Notes: generated by a model from the letters alone, not told the origin. A DNA stretch of 64,000 bases from Sphingobium sp. AP50 (GCF_900109095.1 NZ_FNYZ01000008.1:166319-230318); one strand, 5' to 3'. Counted from the first letter of the stretch, positions 9,399 to 19,051 are shown. Numbers and translations: made by a program.

Positions 9399-9689
9399 TC
9401 AGGCCTCGCCCTTAACGTTCAGCCGCTCGCGCATTTCCTTGCCCGGCTTGAAATAGGGCACGCGCTTGGCATCCACCGGCACTTGTTCGCCAGTTCGGGG
9501 ATTGCGGCCCGTGCGGGCATCGCGCGATCGGGTGGTGAAGGCGCCAAAGCCGCGCAGTTCGACTCGCCCCCCCGATGATAATCGGTCGACAATCTCCTTG
9601 AAGAAAAGATCGACGATCTTCTCCACTTCCTGGAGGTTGAGACCGGGGTTTTCCTCGGCCAGTTTCTGGATCAATTCCGAACGGATCAT
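9399..9689 (-). CDS. ihfB: Integration host factor beta subunit
   Basis: 96 residues, normal length for IhfB. The chain starts [17 protein letters not shown] and carries the HU/IHF signature [18 protein letters not shown], with the DNA-intercalating proline arm in [13 protein letters not shown] is a heterodimeric DNA-bending protein for recombination, replication and promoter architecture. The frame is open to 9806 but ATG 9689 matches the family start. It lies downstream of rpsA, as in many proteobacteria, but a terminator between them suggests its own promoter in 9690-9805. Confidence 0.95.
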   Translation of the reverse strand: MIRSELIQKLAEENPGLNLQEVEKIVDLFFKEIVDRLSSGGRVELRGFGAFTTRSRDARTGRNPRTGEQVPVDAKRVPYFKPGKEMRERLNVKGEA

Positions 9690-9805
9690 TGGATCTCCAG
9701 CGCCCCTCTGCTGTGCCCCACATGCACAATAGAGATTCGGCAAGCCTTTGACAATCGGGCAACAAGAAGATCGTTTCACTTTCATAAGGACAGGGGCGAG
9801 AGACA

Positions 9806-9840
9806 AAGAAAAAGCCCGCCGAACCTTGGTTCGGCGGGCT
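9806..9840 (-). terminator. Rho-independent terminator of rpsA
   Basis: A perfect 13 bp stem, AGCCCGCCGAACC with GGTTCGGCGGGCT, has a 2 nt gap, and the minus strand then reads TTTTTCTTTG. It lies 30 bp after the rpsA stop codon. The plus strand also has a TTCTTTTTC run beyond the stem, so it may work both ways. Confidence 0.9.
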
Positions 9841-9871
9841 TCTTTTTCATGCCGGATGGCAGAAAAGGCGA

Positions 9872-11584
9872 TTAGCCTTCGCTCTTGGCCTTGAGCGCTT
9901 CGCCCAGGATGTCGCCCAGCGACGCGCCGCTGTCGGACGAGCCATACTGCGCAACAGCCTGCTTCTCTTCGGCGATCTGCATCGCCTTGACCGAGAAGGT
10001 CGGCTTCTTGGCGCGGTCGAAACCGGTCACCATGGCGTCGAACTTCTGGCCGAGCTGGAAGCGTTCCGAACGCTGTTCGTCGCGGTCGCGGCCCAGGTCG
10101 CTGCGCTTGATGAAGCCGGTGGCGCCATCTTCGCCAGCCTGGACTTCCAGGCCGCCGTCGCGAACTTCCAGAACGGTCACGGTGACGATCGCGTTCTTGT
10201 TCAGGCCAGCCGCCGCAGCAGTGGTGCCGCCAGCGGCCGGGCCGCCACGCTCAAGCTGCTTCATGCCGAGGCTGATGCGTTCCTTCTCGACGTCGATGTC
10301 GAGAACGACGGCCTGAACAGCTTCACCCTTGCGGTGCAGCGCCAGCGCGTCTTCGCCCGAAATGCCCCATGCGATGTCCGACATGTGGACCATGCCGTCC
10401 ACGTCGCCGTCGAGGCCAATGAACAGACCGAATTCGGTCGCGTTCTTGACTTCGCCTTCGACGGTCGAACCGATCGGGTGACGTTCGGCGAACGAATCCC
10501 ACGGGTTCGACTGGGCCTGCTTGAGGCCGAGCGAGATGCGGCGCTTTTCGGGATCGACTTCCAGAACCAGAACTTCGACTTCCTGGCTGGTCGAAACGAT
10601 CTTGCCGGGGTGGACGTTCTTCTTGGTCCAGGACATTTCCGAAACGTGGACCAGACCTTCGATGCCGGCTTCCAGCTCAACGAACGCACCATATTCGGTG
10701 ATGTTCGTGACGCGGCCCGACAGCTTGGCGCCGACCGGGTACTTGGCGCTGGCGCCTTCCCACGGATCGCTTTCCAGCTGCTTCATGCCGAGGCTGATGC
10801 GCTGCGTGTCGCGGTTGATGCGGATGATCTGGACACGGACGGTGTCGCCGATGTTGATCATCTCGTTGGGGTGGTTGATGCGCTTGTACGACAGGTCGGT
10901 GACGTGCAGCAGGCCATCGATGCCGCCCAGGTCAACGAACGCACCATAATCGGTGATGTTCTTGACGACGCCTTCGATGATCTGACCTTCGGCCAGCGTC
11001 TGGATGAGGCCCGAACGCTGTTCTGCGCGGGTTTCTTCCAGAATGGCGCGACGCGACACGACGATGTTGCCGCGGCGGCGATCCATCTTCAGGATCTGGA
11101 AAGGCTGCGGAATGTCCATCAGCGGGGTGACGTCGCGAACCGGGCGAATGTCGACCTGCGAACCGGGCAGGAACGCCACGGCGCCGTCGAGATCGACGGT
11201 GAAGCCACCCTTGACGCGGCCGAAGATGACGCCTTCGACGCGGGCGCTCTCGGTGAACTCGCTTTCCAGCTTGTCCCAGGCGGCTTCGCGGCGGGCGCGG
11301 TCACGCGACAGCATGGCTTCGCCATGGGCGTTTTCGACGCGATCGACATAGACTTCGACTTCGTCGCCGACCTTCAGGTCAGCCTTCTGGCCCGGCGCAG
11401 CGAATTCGCGCAGCGGCACGCGGCCTTCCGACTTCAGACCTACGTCGATGACGGCCAGGTCGTTTTCGATGGCGGTAACGGTGCCCTTGACGACGCGGCC
11501 TTCAAAGCCGCCGTCTTCACCACCGAGAGAATCATTGAGAAGCGCGGCGAAATCGTCGCGCGAGGGGAATGCCACAGAGGCCAT
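9872..11584 (-). CDS. rpsA: 30S ribosomal protein S1
   Basis: 570 residues with six S1/OB-fold repeats, for example the strong repeats [20 protein letters not shown] and [20 protein letters not shown]. The protein binds mRNA and helps initiation on structured leaders. ATG 11584 ([12 protein letters not shown]) follows AAGGA and matches the alphaproteobacterial start; the frame runs on to 11605. It follows cmk in the same direction with a likely terminator between. Both flanks and length are normal. Confidence 0.97.
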   Translation of the reverse strand: MASVAFPSRDDFAALLNDSLGGEDGGFEGRVVKGTVTAIENDLAVIDVGLKSEGRVPLREFAAPGQKADLKVGDEVEVYVDRVENAHGEAMLSRDRARREAAWDKLESEFTESARVEGVIFGRVKGGFTVDLDGAVAFLPGSQVDIRPVRDVTPLMDIPQPFQILKMDRRRGNIVVSRRAILEETRAEQRSGLIQTLAEGQIIEGVVKNITDYGAFVDLGGIDGLLHVTDLSYKRINHPNEMINIGDTVRVQIIRINRDTQRISLGMKQLESDPWEGASAKYPVGAKLSGRVTNITEYGAFVELEAGIEGLVHVSEMSWTKKNVHPGKIVSTSQEVEVLVLEVDPEKRRISLGLKQAQSNPWDSFAERHPIGSTVEGEVKNATEFGLFIGLDGDVDGMVHMSDIAWGISGEDALALHRKGEAVQAVVLDIDVEKERISLGMKQLERGGPAAGGTTAAAAGLNKNAIVTVTVLEVRDGGLEVQAGEDGATGFIKRSDLGRDRDEQRSERFQLGQKFDAMVTGFDRAKKPTFSVKAMQIAEEKQAVAQYGSSDSGASLGDILGEALKAKSEG

Positions 11585-11716
11585 AAAAGGTCCTTCGTTC
11601 ATCATTGCTGGCCAATCGGTTGTGTCCGATGGTCTTTGGCCAAACCACGCGCAGGACCGAATATCCGGCGCGTATCCAATGGGTTGCCGGTTCAGGGACG
11701 CGCAGGCTGGATAAGC

Positions 11717-11746
11717 GAAAAGGGCGCCCGGAATATCCGCGCGCCT
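11717..11746 (-). terminator. Probable terminator after cmk
   Basis: On the minus strand a hairpin GGCGC-g-CGGA / TCCG-g-GCGCC with a 3 nt loop is followed by CTTTTCG. It sits about 15 bp past the cmk stop codon. Confidence 0.65.
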
Positions 11747-11760
11747 TATCGGGTCATCCC

Positions 11761-12390
11761 TCAGGGGTGACCTTCAAGCTGGGCGTCCACAAGCGCGATC
11801 GCCCGCTGGACGGCCGCGTCTATAGTCAAATCGCTGGTATCTAGCAAGTCCGCGCCTTCGGCCTGCTTCAGGGGGGCATGGTCGCGGCTCATGTCGCGCG
11901 TGTCGCGGGCCTGAATGTCGGCGACCAGACTGTCCATGTCAGGATGGCCGCCATGGTTGAGGGCGTCCTGAAAGCGGCGCTCGGCGCGCACCTTGACACT
12001 GGCTGTCACGAATATCTTGGCATCCGCGTCGGGCGCGATGACCGTGCCGATATCGCGCCCGTCCAGGATCGCGCCGCCCGGCTGGGTGGCGAAATCGCGC
12101 TGCCGCTGGATCAGCGCGTCGCGCACATTCTGATGCACCGACACGCGCGAGGCGAGGCTGCCGACGGCTTCGCTGCGCAGCGCCGGATCGCTCAGGATCG
12201 CATCGGCAAAACTGCAGGCGGAGAGGGCGTCCGCCTCATGGTCCGGATCGCCACCGGCCTTCAGCACGGACAGGCCGACTGCGCGATAGAGCAGGCCGGT
12301 ATCCAGCACGGGCAGATCATAATGGCGCCCCAGCGCCTTGGCGATGGTGCCCTTGCCCGATGCTGCGGGGCCGTCGACGGCGATGATCAT
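11761..12390 (-). CDS. cmk: Cytidylate kinase
   Basis: 209 residues. It phosphorylates CMP and dCMP with ATP. The P-loop GPAASGKGT is at residues 7-15, the CMP-binding block LDTGLLYRAVG is at about 30-40, and GRDIGTVI and the lid region follow. The start codon overlaps the end of the small membrane gene by 4 bp, and that gene overlaps aroA by 4 bp, so the three are translated from one message. Length and motifs are complete. Confidence 0.96.
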   Translation of the reverse strand: MIIAVDGPAASGKGTIAKALGRHYDLPVLDTGLLYRAVGLSVLKAGGDPDHEADALSACSFADAILSDPALRSEAVGSLASRVSVHQNVRDALIQRQRDFATQPGGAILDGRDIGTVIAPDADAKIFVTASVKVRAERRFQDALNHGGHPDMDSLVADIQARDTRDMSRDHAPLKQAEGADLLDTSDLTIDAAVQRAIALVDAQLEGHP

Positions 12391-12650
12391 GATGGCTTTC
12401 TCTTCAATGTTTTTACCAGGCCCAGCAGCGCGATCAGCGTCCAGACGATTTCCAGCGTCATCGACGCCAGGTTGAAATATACGGTCAGCGACCAGATCAG
12501 CAACAGCGATCCGACCAGGTTCAGCAGGTTGAACAGCAGGAAATTCATCTGCTTGGCGATGTTGCTGTAAGCGTAGGCCACCACCATGATGGCGCTGCCG
12601 ATCAGGCCGATGATATTGGCCCAGTCCCAGTCGAAGGCGTCAGCGGTCAT
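12387..12650 (-). CDS. Small membrane protein, CBU_0592-like domain
   Basis: 87 residues with three hydrophobic helices (about residues 12-30, 38-55 and 62-80). WANIIGLIGSAIMVVAYAYS and FNLLNLVGSLLLIWSL are typical of the CBU_0592-like family of unknown function. It overlaps aroA upstream and cmk downstream by 4 bp each (ATGA-type joins), showing tight translational coupling. No enzymatic motif is seen. Confidence 0.8.
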   Translation of the reverse strand: MTADAFDWDWANIIGLIGSAIMVVAYAYSNIAKQMNFLLFNLLNLVGSLLLIWSLTVYFNLASMTLEIVWTLIALLGLVKTLKRKPS

Positions 12651-13987
12651 GTGACCGCGCCGAGCGTCTGCAACAGCGGAACGAAGGTCGGGAAGCTGGT
12701 CGCCACCGGGCGCATATCGTCGATGGTGACGCCGTCCTTCGACACCAGCCCCGCCACGGCAAAGCTCATGGCGATACGGTGGTCAAGTTTCGTCGCGATC
12801 GGTCCGCCACCGGCCAGCGGCGCGCCGCCGCTGCCATCGATGATGATGCCGTCTTCCAGTTCCTCGACCTGCACGCCAATCGCACGCAGCCCGTCCGCCA
12901 TTGTGGCGATGCGGTCCGATTCCTTGACGCGCAATTCCTCAAGGCCACGGAAGACGCTGCGCCCTTCCGCCAGTGCGGCGGCGATGAAGGTGACGGGATA
13001 TTCGTCGATCATGCTCGGCGCGCGCGCGGGATCGGGCTCCACGCCCTTGAGCGCGGAGGCGGTGACGATCAGGTCGCCGACCGGCTCGCCGCCGACTTCG
13101 CGCGCGTTCACGACCTCGATCGATCCGCCCATCTCGCGCAGCAGGTCGATCAGGCCGGCGCGCGTCGTGTTGAGGCCGACATTGGCGATCGATATTTTGG
13201 AGCCTGGCACCAGCAGCGCAGCCACCATCGGGAAGGCCGCGGAGGAGGGGTCGCCCGGCACGACGATATTTTGTGGCTTCAGTTCGGCTTCGCCTGCCAG
13301 CGTGACGATGCGGGTGCCATCGGCCTGCACTTCGACCTTCAGGTCTGCGCCGAAGCCCTTGAGCATCCGCTCGCTATGGTCGCGGGTCGGGATTGGTTCG
13401 ACGACGCGGGTGATGCCCGGTGTGTTGAGGCCTGCGAGCAGGATTGCCGACTTCACCTGTGCCGAAGCGACGGGCAGGGTGTAATCCAGCGGCACGGCCG
13501 GGCAGGCGCCCTTCATGGTCAGCGGCAGGCGATCGCCGGGGCTGGTCGTGAAGCTGGCGCCAATGCGCGACAGCGGTTCGGTTACGCGCGCCATCGGTCG
13601 CTTGCTCAAGGAAGCGTCGCCCACGAAAGTCGCGGTCAGGTCATGGCTGGCCAGCAGGCCCATCAACAGCCGCGTCGACGTACCGCTATTGCCCATGTCG
13701 AGCGCCGTTTCGGGCTGGAGCAGCCCGCCGACGCCCACGCCATGGATATGCCATACGCCGTCTGCATCGCGCTGAATGTCTGCGCCCATGGCGCGCATCG
13801 CAGCGGCCGTGGCCAGCACATCCTCGCCCTCCAGCAGACCCTCGACCCGGCTTTCGCCCACCGCAAGGGCGGACAGCATCAGCGACCGGTGGGAAATGCT
13901 CTTGTCGCCCGGCACGGTGACGCTGCCCGAAAGCGCAGGCGCGGCGGTGAAGGTCTTGGGGGCGGGAATATCGCTATGCTGGGTCAC
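12647..13987 (-). CDS. aroA: 3-phosphoshikimate 1-carboxyvinyltransferase (EPSP synthase)
   Basis: 446 residues. It transfers the enolpyruvyl group of PEP to shikimate 3-phosphate in the shikimate pathway. Family blocks: GDKSISHRSLMLSALA near residue 27, GNSGTSTRLLMGLL, GDASLSKRPM, SAQVKSAILLAGL and RDHSERML, and a C-terminal DHRIAMSFAVAGL. The SAQxK and RDHSE blocks look like the class II type. The glycine in NSGTS corresponds to Gly96 of the E. coli enzyme, whereas the tolerant CP4 enzyme has alanine there. First gene of the aroA-membrane protein-cmk operon. Confidence 0.96.
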   Translation of the reverse strand: MTQHSDIPAPKTFTAAPALSGSVTVPGDKSISHRSLMLSALAVGESRVEGLLEGEDVLATAAAMRAMGADIQRDADGVWHIHGVGVGGLLQPETALDMGNSGTSTRLLMGLLASHDLTATFVGDASLSKRPMARVTEPLSRIGASFTTSPGDRLPLTMKGACPAVPLDYTLPVASAQVKSAILLAGLNTPGITRVVEPIPTRDHSERMLKGFGADLKVEVQADGTRIVTLAGEAELKPQNIVVPGDPSSAAFPMVAALLVPGSKISIANVGLNTTRAGLIDLLREMGGSIEVVNAREVGGEPVGDLIVTASALKGVEPDPARAPSMIDEYPVTFIAAALAEGRSVFRGLEELRVKESDRIATMADGLRAIGVQVEELEDGIIIDGSGGAPLAGGGPIATKLDHRIAMSFAVAGLVSKDGVTIDDMRPVATSFPTFVPLLQTLGAVT

Positions 13988-14133
13988 GGGCTATCCGTTG
14001 TCATGGAACCGAAAAAATGCGCCCGGCTTTTGACAGCGCGATCCTGCTATGGCAAGGCGCCGCACGTTTCGCGGGCAACATGCGTTGTGCCGTGTGATTT
14101 CTGTTTGAGCATCGAAGAAGGAACAGGCCGGAC

Positions 14134-14466
14134 ATGGTGAAGGCTGAATGGGGCACGAAGCGGACCTGCCCGAAATGCGCGACTCGCTTCTACGACCTGG
14201 GCAAGGATGATCCGGTCACCTGCATCAATTGCAACAGTGCCTGGGAACCGGAACCGGTGCTGAAATCGAAGCAGCCGCTGCCTTATGAGGAAGCGGCGCC
14301 CAAGAAGGTGATCGAAACCGCCGATGGCGAGCTGGAAACGGCTGATGACGATCTGGACATCGACGTCGATGACGACGGTGATTCGCCGGATAATGACGTC
14401 GATCTGGGTGGTGATGACGACCTGGGCGTCGATGCCGCCGGTGACGACGACAACGACGACAATTAA
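14134..14466 (+). CDS. TIGR02300-family (FYDLN_acid) zinc-ribbon protein with acidic tail
   Basis: 110 residues. A short zinc ribbon (CPKCATRFYDLGKDDPVTC, second pair CINC) is followed by a linker and a tail of about 50 residues made largely of Asp, Glu and Gly. This is the known but uncharacterised alphaproteobacterial TIGR02300 family. It is divergent from aroA and followed by the tRNA-Ala pair. Start ATG 14134 is the only sensible start. Function unknown. Confidence 0.88.
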   Translation: MVKAEWGTKRTCPKCATRFYDLGKDDPVTCINCNSAWEPEPVLKSKQPLPYEEAAPKKVIETADGELETADDDLDIDVDDDGDSPDNDVDLGGDDDLGVDAAGDDDNDDN

Positions 14467-14553
14467 GTGAAATTTATGCTTGCCAACGGGGTCACCTGAC
14501 CCTAGAGGCAGCGACCTCCGAAGCGCCGGACCCAAGCGGCGCTTCACTGGTAC

Positions 14554-14629
14554 GGGGCCTTAGCTCAGCTGGGAGAGCGCCTGCATGGCATGCAGGAGGT
14601 CAGCGGTTCGATCCCGCTAGGCTCCACCA
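14554..14629 (+). tRNA. tRNA-Ala (anticodon GGC), copy 1
   Basis: 76 nt, acceptor GGGGCCT with encoded CCA, anticodon loop ATGGCAT giving GGC. The sequence is identical to the copy at 14719. Confidence 0.97.
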
Positions 14630-14718
14630 AATTTCGCCTCTGGCGGAATGCACATATGACCGACGGCATTGCCGGACATGGTCTGATCCATTGGGATGCA
14701 GCCTATGCTGCAAATGAT

Positions 14719-14794
14719 GGGGCCTTAGCTCAGCTGGGAGAGCGCCTGCATGGCATGCAGGAGGTCAGCGGTTCGATCCCGCTAGGCTCCACCA
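14719..14794 (+). tRNA. tRNA-Ala (anticodon GGC), copy 2
   Basis: 76 nt, identical to copy 1, in the same direction with an 89 bp spacer. Probably one transcript, processed into two. Confidence 0.97.
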
Positions 14795-14840
14795 ATTTTG
14801 CCGATAAGCGAATGTCCGGGGGACATTCGTTGGCAAAATT
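14794..14840 (+). terminator. Hairpin after the tRNA-Ala pair
   Basis: The outer stem AATTTTGCC / GGCAAAATT and inner stem CGAATGTCC / GGACATTCG make a long hairpin that begins at the last base of the tRNA. There is no clear T run after it on the plus strand, so it may be a terminator or a 3'-end processing signal. Confidence 0.5.
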
Positions 14841-15089
14841 CCCCGAGCAAAGCGAGGGTGGCACAGCATCGATCGCTGATGCCAATCAGTCCGAACATTT
14901 CAGAAAAACGCGCAGCCGCTGGGCTGATTCCGCCGTGCATCCCGCACCGCTTTTCCCTCCGCCCGCATAAAGGGGCTGGCGTCCCCTTTGCACGCCTGCC
15001 ACGCACGGTAATAATCGGCGCGCGACGTCGAATGGAGAGGGTATTTCCGTTCGAACAAGGGGGCGGTCTTCGGACTGACAGGAGCCATC

Positions 15090-15743
15090 GTGATAGATCC
15101 TGCTTCGCTGACCGTCACGAAACTGTTCCCGACGCCGCTCGTCAGTGTCGTCCATCCCGATGCCGAGCGACTCAGTCCAGCTTTGAAAGCTGCCATCCTC
15201 GCTCGCGAATCCAGCCATCCCGGTGTCAGCCACAGTAATGAAGGCGGCTGGCAGTCCAGCGACGACCTTCTCGGCTGGACCGGCGAAGCGGGGCAGGCGT
15301 TGATCGATTTCGCGACTGAGCTTGCCAACATGCTGTCCGCCGTCTGGCATCCCCAGCGGGGCCTGCTGGAGGCCGATCTGAGCTGGGCCTTCAATGCATG
15401 GGCCAATGTCAACCGAACGGGGCATGGCAACGCCCAGCACGCCCATCCGGGGGCCTATTGGTCGGCCGTCTACTGGGTGGACGATGGCATGGCCGGTCAG
15501 GAGGATGATCTGGGCGGAGAACTGGAATTTGCCGATCCGCGCGGCCCGGTGGCGACGATGCTGTCGTCGGAACTCAAGATGAAGATCGAAGGCTGTCTTG
15601 ACGCGGGCCTAGCCCATCGCATCAGGCCGCGCACGGGAACATTGGTCATGTTCCCGTCCTGGCTGCTGCATTCGGTGCGTCGATTCACCGGGGTGGGTCC
15701 GCGAATCTCGATCGCGATCAATTTCGTCCCGCCGGGGCGGTAA
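15090..15743 (+). CDS. Putative 2OG-Fe(II) oxygenase (TIGR02466-like)
   Basis: 217 residues. LFPTPLVSVVHPDAERL at the N-terminus, WAFNAWANVNRTGHGNAQHA in the middle, and PSWLLHSVRRFTG with RISIAINFVPP at the C-terminus match the TIGR02466 family of putative non-haem iron, 2-oxoglutarate-dependent oxygenases. The HAHPG histidine and the C-terminal LLHSV histidine are likely iron ligands, and the arginine of RISIA could bind 2-oxoglutarate. GTG 15090 follows AGGAGCC. The substrate is unknown. It is convergent with uvrD, with 13 bp between stops. Confidence 0.75.
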   Translation: MIDPASLTVTKLFPTPLVSVVHPDAERLSPALKAAILARESSHPGVSHSNEGGWQSSDDLLGWTGEAGQALIDFATELANMLSAVWHPQRGLLEADLSWAFNAWANVNRTGHGNAQHAHPGAYWSAVYWVDDGMAGQEDDLGGELEFADPRGPVATMLSSELKMKIEGCLDAGLAHRIRPRTGTLVMFPSWLLHSVRRFTGVGPRISIAINFVPPGR

Positions 15744-15756
15744 AGATACCTGCCCG

Positions 15757-18042
15757 TCAGGCCAGCGACACGAAACTGTCCATCACCCGCTTGCGCCCGG
15801 CCGTCTCGAAATCGATCTCCAGCTTGTTGCCTTCTATCTCTGCGACGGTGCCGTAACCGAATTTCTGATGGAACACGCGCTGGCCGATACTCATGTCGCT
15901 GCGTCCCTTATTGCCCAGCGATACCGCCGATGTCCGCGCTTCGACGATTCGCACCGGTTCGCGGCTGAACTGGCCCGACGATTGCGCCCGTTGCCAGCCC
16001 GGTCCCCGGCCTGATCCGCGCGCGACATTGGCGAAGGGATCGTCTCGCTCGGACCAGTTGGCCCGCCACAGCGACGCGCCGCCGCTCATGCTGCTTTCCT
16101 CCTCGACATGTTCGGGCGGCAATTCGCCCACGAAGCGCGACGGGATGCTGCTGGTCCACTGGCCATAGATGCGGCGATTGGCGGCATGCAGGATGGTGCA
16201 GCGCCTGCGCGCCCGCGTGATCGCCACATAAGCGAGCCGCCGTTCCTCCTCCAGGCTGTTCTGCCCGCCTTCGTCCAGTGCGCGTTGCGAAGGGAAGACG
16301 CCTTCTTCCCAGCCGACAAGGAAGGTCGTGTCGAACTCCAGCCCCTTGGCGGCGTGGATGGTCATGATCGTGACCTTGCGCTCGTCCGCCTGCGCCTCAT
16401 TGTCCATGACGAGGCTGACATGCTCCAGAAACGCGCCCAGCGTCTCATATTCCTCCATCGCACGGGCGAGTTCGGACAGATTCTCCAGCCGCCCGGCGCT
16501 CTCTGTGGTGCGCTCGGCCTGCAACATCGCGGTATAGCCGCTTTCGTCCAATATCTGCCGTGCCAGTTCGGCATGGGGCAGTTGGGCCGCCCGGTCGCGC
16601 CAGCGCGCCAGATCGCCGACGAAACTGCCTAGCGACCGGCGCGCCTGCGGCGTCAGTTCGTCGGTGTCGAGGATGCGCGCCGCCGCCAGTGCCAGCGGAA
16701 TGCCTTCCGCGCGGGCCAGCCGGTGCAACTTCTCCACCGCCTTGTCGCCCAGGCCGCGCTTGGGCACGTTGACGATCCGTTCGAACGCCAGATCGTCCGC
16801 CGGCTGGTTCACCAGCCGCAGATAGGCCAGTGCATCGCGGATTTCGGCGCGCTCATAGAAGCGGAAACCACCGACGATGCGATAGGGCAGGCCTATCTGG
16901 ATGAAGCGGTCTTCGAACTCGCGGGTCTGGTGCTGGGCGCGGACGAGGATCGCCACTTCGTCCAGCGATCCGCCGCTCCGTTCGATCCCCTCAATCTCCT
17001 CGCCGACGCGCCGGGCCTCCTCCGGCCCGTCCCACACGCCGACGACCTTCACCTTCTCGCCGACGTCGATATCGGTCCACAATGTCTTGCCCAGCCGATT
17101 GCCATTTTCGGCGATCACGCCCGATGCCGCGCCCAAAATATGCGGCGTGGAGCGATAATTCTGCTCCAGCCGGATGATCGTGGCGCCCGGGAAATCCTTC
17201 TCGAAGCGCAGGATGTTCGCCACCTCCGCGCCGCGCCAGCTATAGATGGACTGGTCGTCATCGCCCACGCAGCAGATATTCTTGCGCGTCTGGGCCAGCA
17301 GCCGCAGCCACAGATATTGGCTGGAGTTGGTGTCCTGATATTCGTCCACCATGATATAGCGGAATTTCTGCTGATATTGCTCCAGCACGTCGCGATGCTT
17401 CTTCAGGATCGTCAGCACATGCAGCAGCAGGTCGCCAAAATCGCAGGCATTCACATCGCGCAGCCGCGCCTGATAGGCGGCATAGAGCTTCTGTCCCTTG
17501 CCATGGGCATAGCCTTTGCTTTCTCCCGCGCCGACATCCTCGGGCGTCCAGCCCTTATTCTTCCACTGGTCGATCAGTCCGCCCAGTTGCCGCGCGGGCC
17601 AGCGCTTTTCATCGATCCCCTCGGCCTGGATCAACTGCTTCATCAGCCGCAACTGGTCGTCGGTGTCCAGAATGGTGAAATTGGATTGCAGCCCCACCAG
17701 TTCGGCATGGCGGCGCAGCATCTTGGCCGCGATGGCGTGGAAGGTGCCCAGCCACGGCATCCCCTCGACCGCGTCGCCGATCATGCTGCCGACACGCGCG
17801 CGCATTTCCCGCGCCGCCTTGTTGGTGAAGGTCACGGCCAATATTTCCGAGGGCCAGGCGCGGCGCGTGCCGATCAAATGGGCGAGTCGCGCGGTCAGCG
17901 CCGCCGTCTTGCCCGTGCCCGCGCCGGCCAGCACCAGCACCGGTCCTTCGGTCGTCAGCACGGCCTCCCGCTGCGGTTCGTTCAGGCCCTTGAGGTAGGG
18001 CGGATCATTGGGGGAGGGGGCTGGCAGGGTCATCGGGGTCAA
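15757..18042 (-). CDS. uvrD: ATP-dependent DNA helicase UvrD/PcrA
   Basis: 761 residues, a superfamily 1A 3'-5' helicase for nucleotide excision and mismatch repair. Walker A GAGTGKT is at residues 40-46, followed by TFTNKAAREM, Walker B VDEYQDTN, motif III GDDDQSIYSWRGA, motif IV EQNYRS and motif VI VAITRARRRC. The C-terminal tail GQRVFHQKFGYGTVAEIEGN is the Tudor-like PcrA tail that contacts RNA polymerase. Starts at 18042 or 18033 are equivalent. Confidence 0.95.
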   Translation of the reverse strand: MTPMTLPAPSPNDPPYLKGLNEPQREAVLTTEGPVLVLAGAGTGKTAALTARLAHLIGTRRAWPSEILAVTFTNKAAREMRARVGSMIGDAVEGMPWLGTFHAIAAKMLRRHAELVGLQSNFTILDTDDQLRLMKQLIQAEGIDEKRWPARQLGGLIDQWKNKGWTPEDVGAGESKGYAHGKGQKLYAAYQARLRDVNACDFGDLLLHVLTILKKHRDVLEQYQQKFRYIMVDEYQDTNSSQYLWLRLLAQTRKNICCVGDDDQSIYSWRGAEVANILRFEKDFPGATIIRLEQNYRSTPHILGAASGVIAENGNRLGKTLWTDIDVGEKVKVVGVWDGPEEARRVGEEIEGIERSGGSLDEVAILVRAQHQTREFEDRFIQIGLPYRIVGGFRFYERAEIRDALAYLRLVNQPADDLAFERIVNVPKRGLGDKAVEKLHRLARAEGIPLALAAARILDTDELTPQARRSLGSFVGDLARWRDRAAQLPHAELARQILDESGYTAMLQAERTTESAGRLENLSELARAMEEYETLGAFLEHVSLVMDNEAQADERKVTIMTIHAAKGLEFDTTFLVGWEEGVFPSQRALDEGGQNSLEEERRLAYVAITRARRRCTILHAANRRIYGQWTSSIPSRFVGELPPEHVEEESSMSGGASLWRANWSERDDPFANVARGSGRGPGWQRAQSSGQFSREPVRIVEARTSAVSLGNKGRSDMSIGQRVFHQKFGYGTVAEIEGNKLEIDFETAGRKRVMDSFVSLA

Positions 18043-18148
18043 CTAGGGATGGCAGGCAAGGGGAGCAAGGGGCGAGCGTTGGCCCGGCCCCTTGCGGCGA
18101 CCGGCTTTCTATGAGAACAAAAGGCGAATCATGCAAGGGAGATGCGCC

Positions 18149-18547
18149 ATGGTGACAGGCAAATGCCAATGCGGGGCGATCCGCTACGAAGCGGAGGGAG
18201 AGCCGGCTTATAGCGCGCTGTGCCATTGCGCTGATTGCCGCGCGAGTGCCGGCGCACCGATGGTCGGCTGGGCGCTGTTTCCGGAAGACAAGGTGACGAT
18301 CAGCGGCGATCCTGTGCGTTACCAGTCGTCGGAAAATGCCACCCGCCATTTTTGCGGTACCTGTGGGACGGGGCTGTTCTACACCAATCCGGTCATTTTT
18401 CCCGGTGCGATCGATATTCAGACGGCGACTTTGGACGATTCCGCCGCTCTGCCGCCACAGGCGCAGATCCAGATGGCCGAAGCCGCACCATGGATGGCGC
18501 ATTTGCAGAATCTGCCGAGCTTCGAACGCTATCCCGAGGGACCGTGA
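18149..18547 (+). CDS. GFA-family (Mss4-like zinc fold) protein
   Basis: 132 residues. It carries the GFA zinc-binding pattern: GKCQCGAIRYE at the start, LCHCADCRASAGAP, then HFCGTCGTGLFY. Members bind zinc through these cysteines; the name-giving glutathione-formaldehyde activity applies to few of them, so the reaction is not assigned. ATG 18149 follows AGGGAG; an upstream in-frame ATG at 18131 is less likely. Confidence 0.88.
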   Translation: MVTGKCQCGAIRYEAEGEPAYSALCHCADCRASAGAPMVGWALFPEDKVTISGDPVRYQSSENATRHFCGTCGTGLFYTNPVIFPGAIDIQTATLDDSAALPPQAQIQMAEAAPWMAHLQNLPSFERYPEGP

Positions 18548-18670
18548 TATCCGGTCTGGCGCGGCTGCGGCACGTCTGGTCGCCAGCGTAAGGAACGACG
18601 GGATGATGCTTCCGGTTTTCTCCTGAGCCCGAGCGGGCAAACGGGGCGAGAACATAGGAAGGAAATCCCG

Positions 18671-19051
18671 ATGAAGAATGTCATGCTGGCCGGTGCCGCC
18701 ATGCTGGGTATCACCGCCATGTCCGGTATCGCGATCGCGCAGGAGGTGCCGACCAGTCAGGCGCCTGCCGACGCGGCAACCCCGCCACCGCCTGCCGACC
18801 CAGCCGTTGCCGATCCCAATGCTGGCCAGCCGACCGGCGCTGTGCCCGCCGAAACGGGGATGGTGCCCGCCCCAGCCAACGTTCCGGAAGATCCGAGCGC
18901 GCCGGTCGGTTCCTCCGCCAATCCGGTGACGGTGGGCGGCAACATGACCCCGCCGCCGACCGAGGCAAAAGACTATCCGCGCTGCTCGCGCACCGTGCAG
19001 GATAGTTGTGTCAATCCGGGCGAGGCGGGGAAGGCCCGCAAGCCGCGCTGA
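18671..19051 (+). CDS. Small secreted proline/alanine-rich protein
   Basis: 126 residues. A signal peptide of about 23 residues (LGITAMSGIAIAQ end) is followed by a low-complexity region rich in Pro, Ala and Val, and then a short conserved-looking tail with two cysteines (YPRCSRTVQDSCVNPGEAG) that could form a disulfide. An AGGAAGG ribosome site precedes ATG 18671. I recognise no family. Its end overlaps the end of the convergent NsrR-like gene by 41 bp. Confidence 0.7.
   Translation: MKNVMLAGAAMLGITAMSGIAIAQEVPTSQAPADAATPPPPADPAVADPNAGQPTGAVPAETGMVPAPANVPEDPSAPVGSSANPVTVGGNMTPPPTEAKDYPRCSRTVQDSCVNPGEAGKARKPR

Noticed and set aside
10334..11770. 478-codon open frame on the plus strand across rpsA
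   Set aside because: It is the antisense of the S1 repeats; long antisense frames are normal in high-GC genes with strong codon bias, and it has no family features.
14467..14553. Possible riboswitch before the tRNA-Ala pair
   Set aside because: The stretch is short, with no recognisable aptamer structure, and it precedes tRNA genes.
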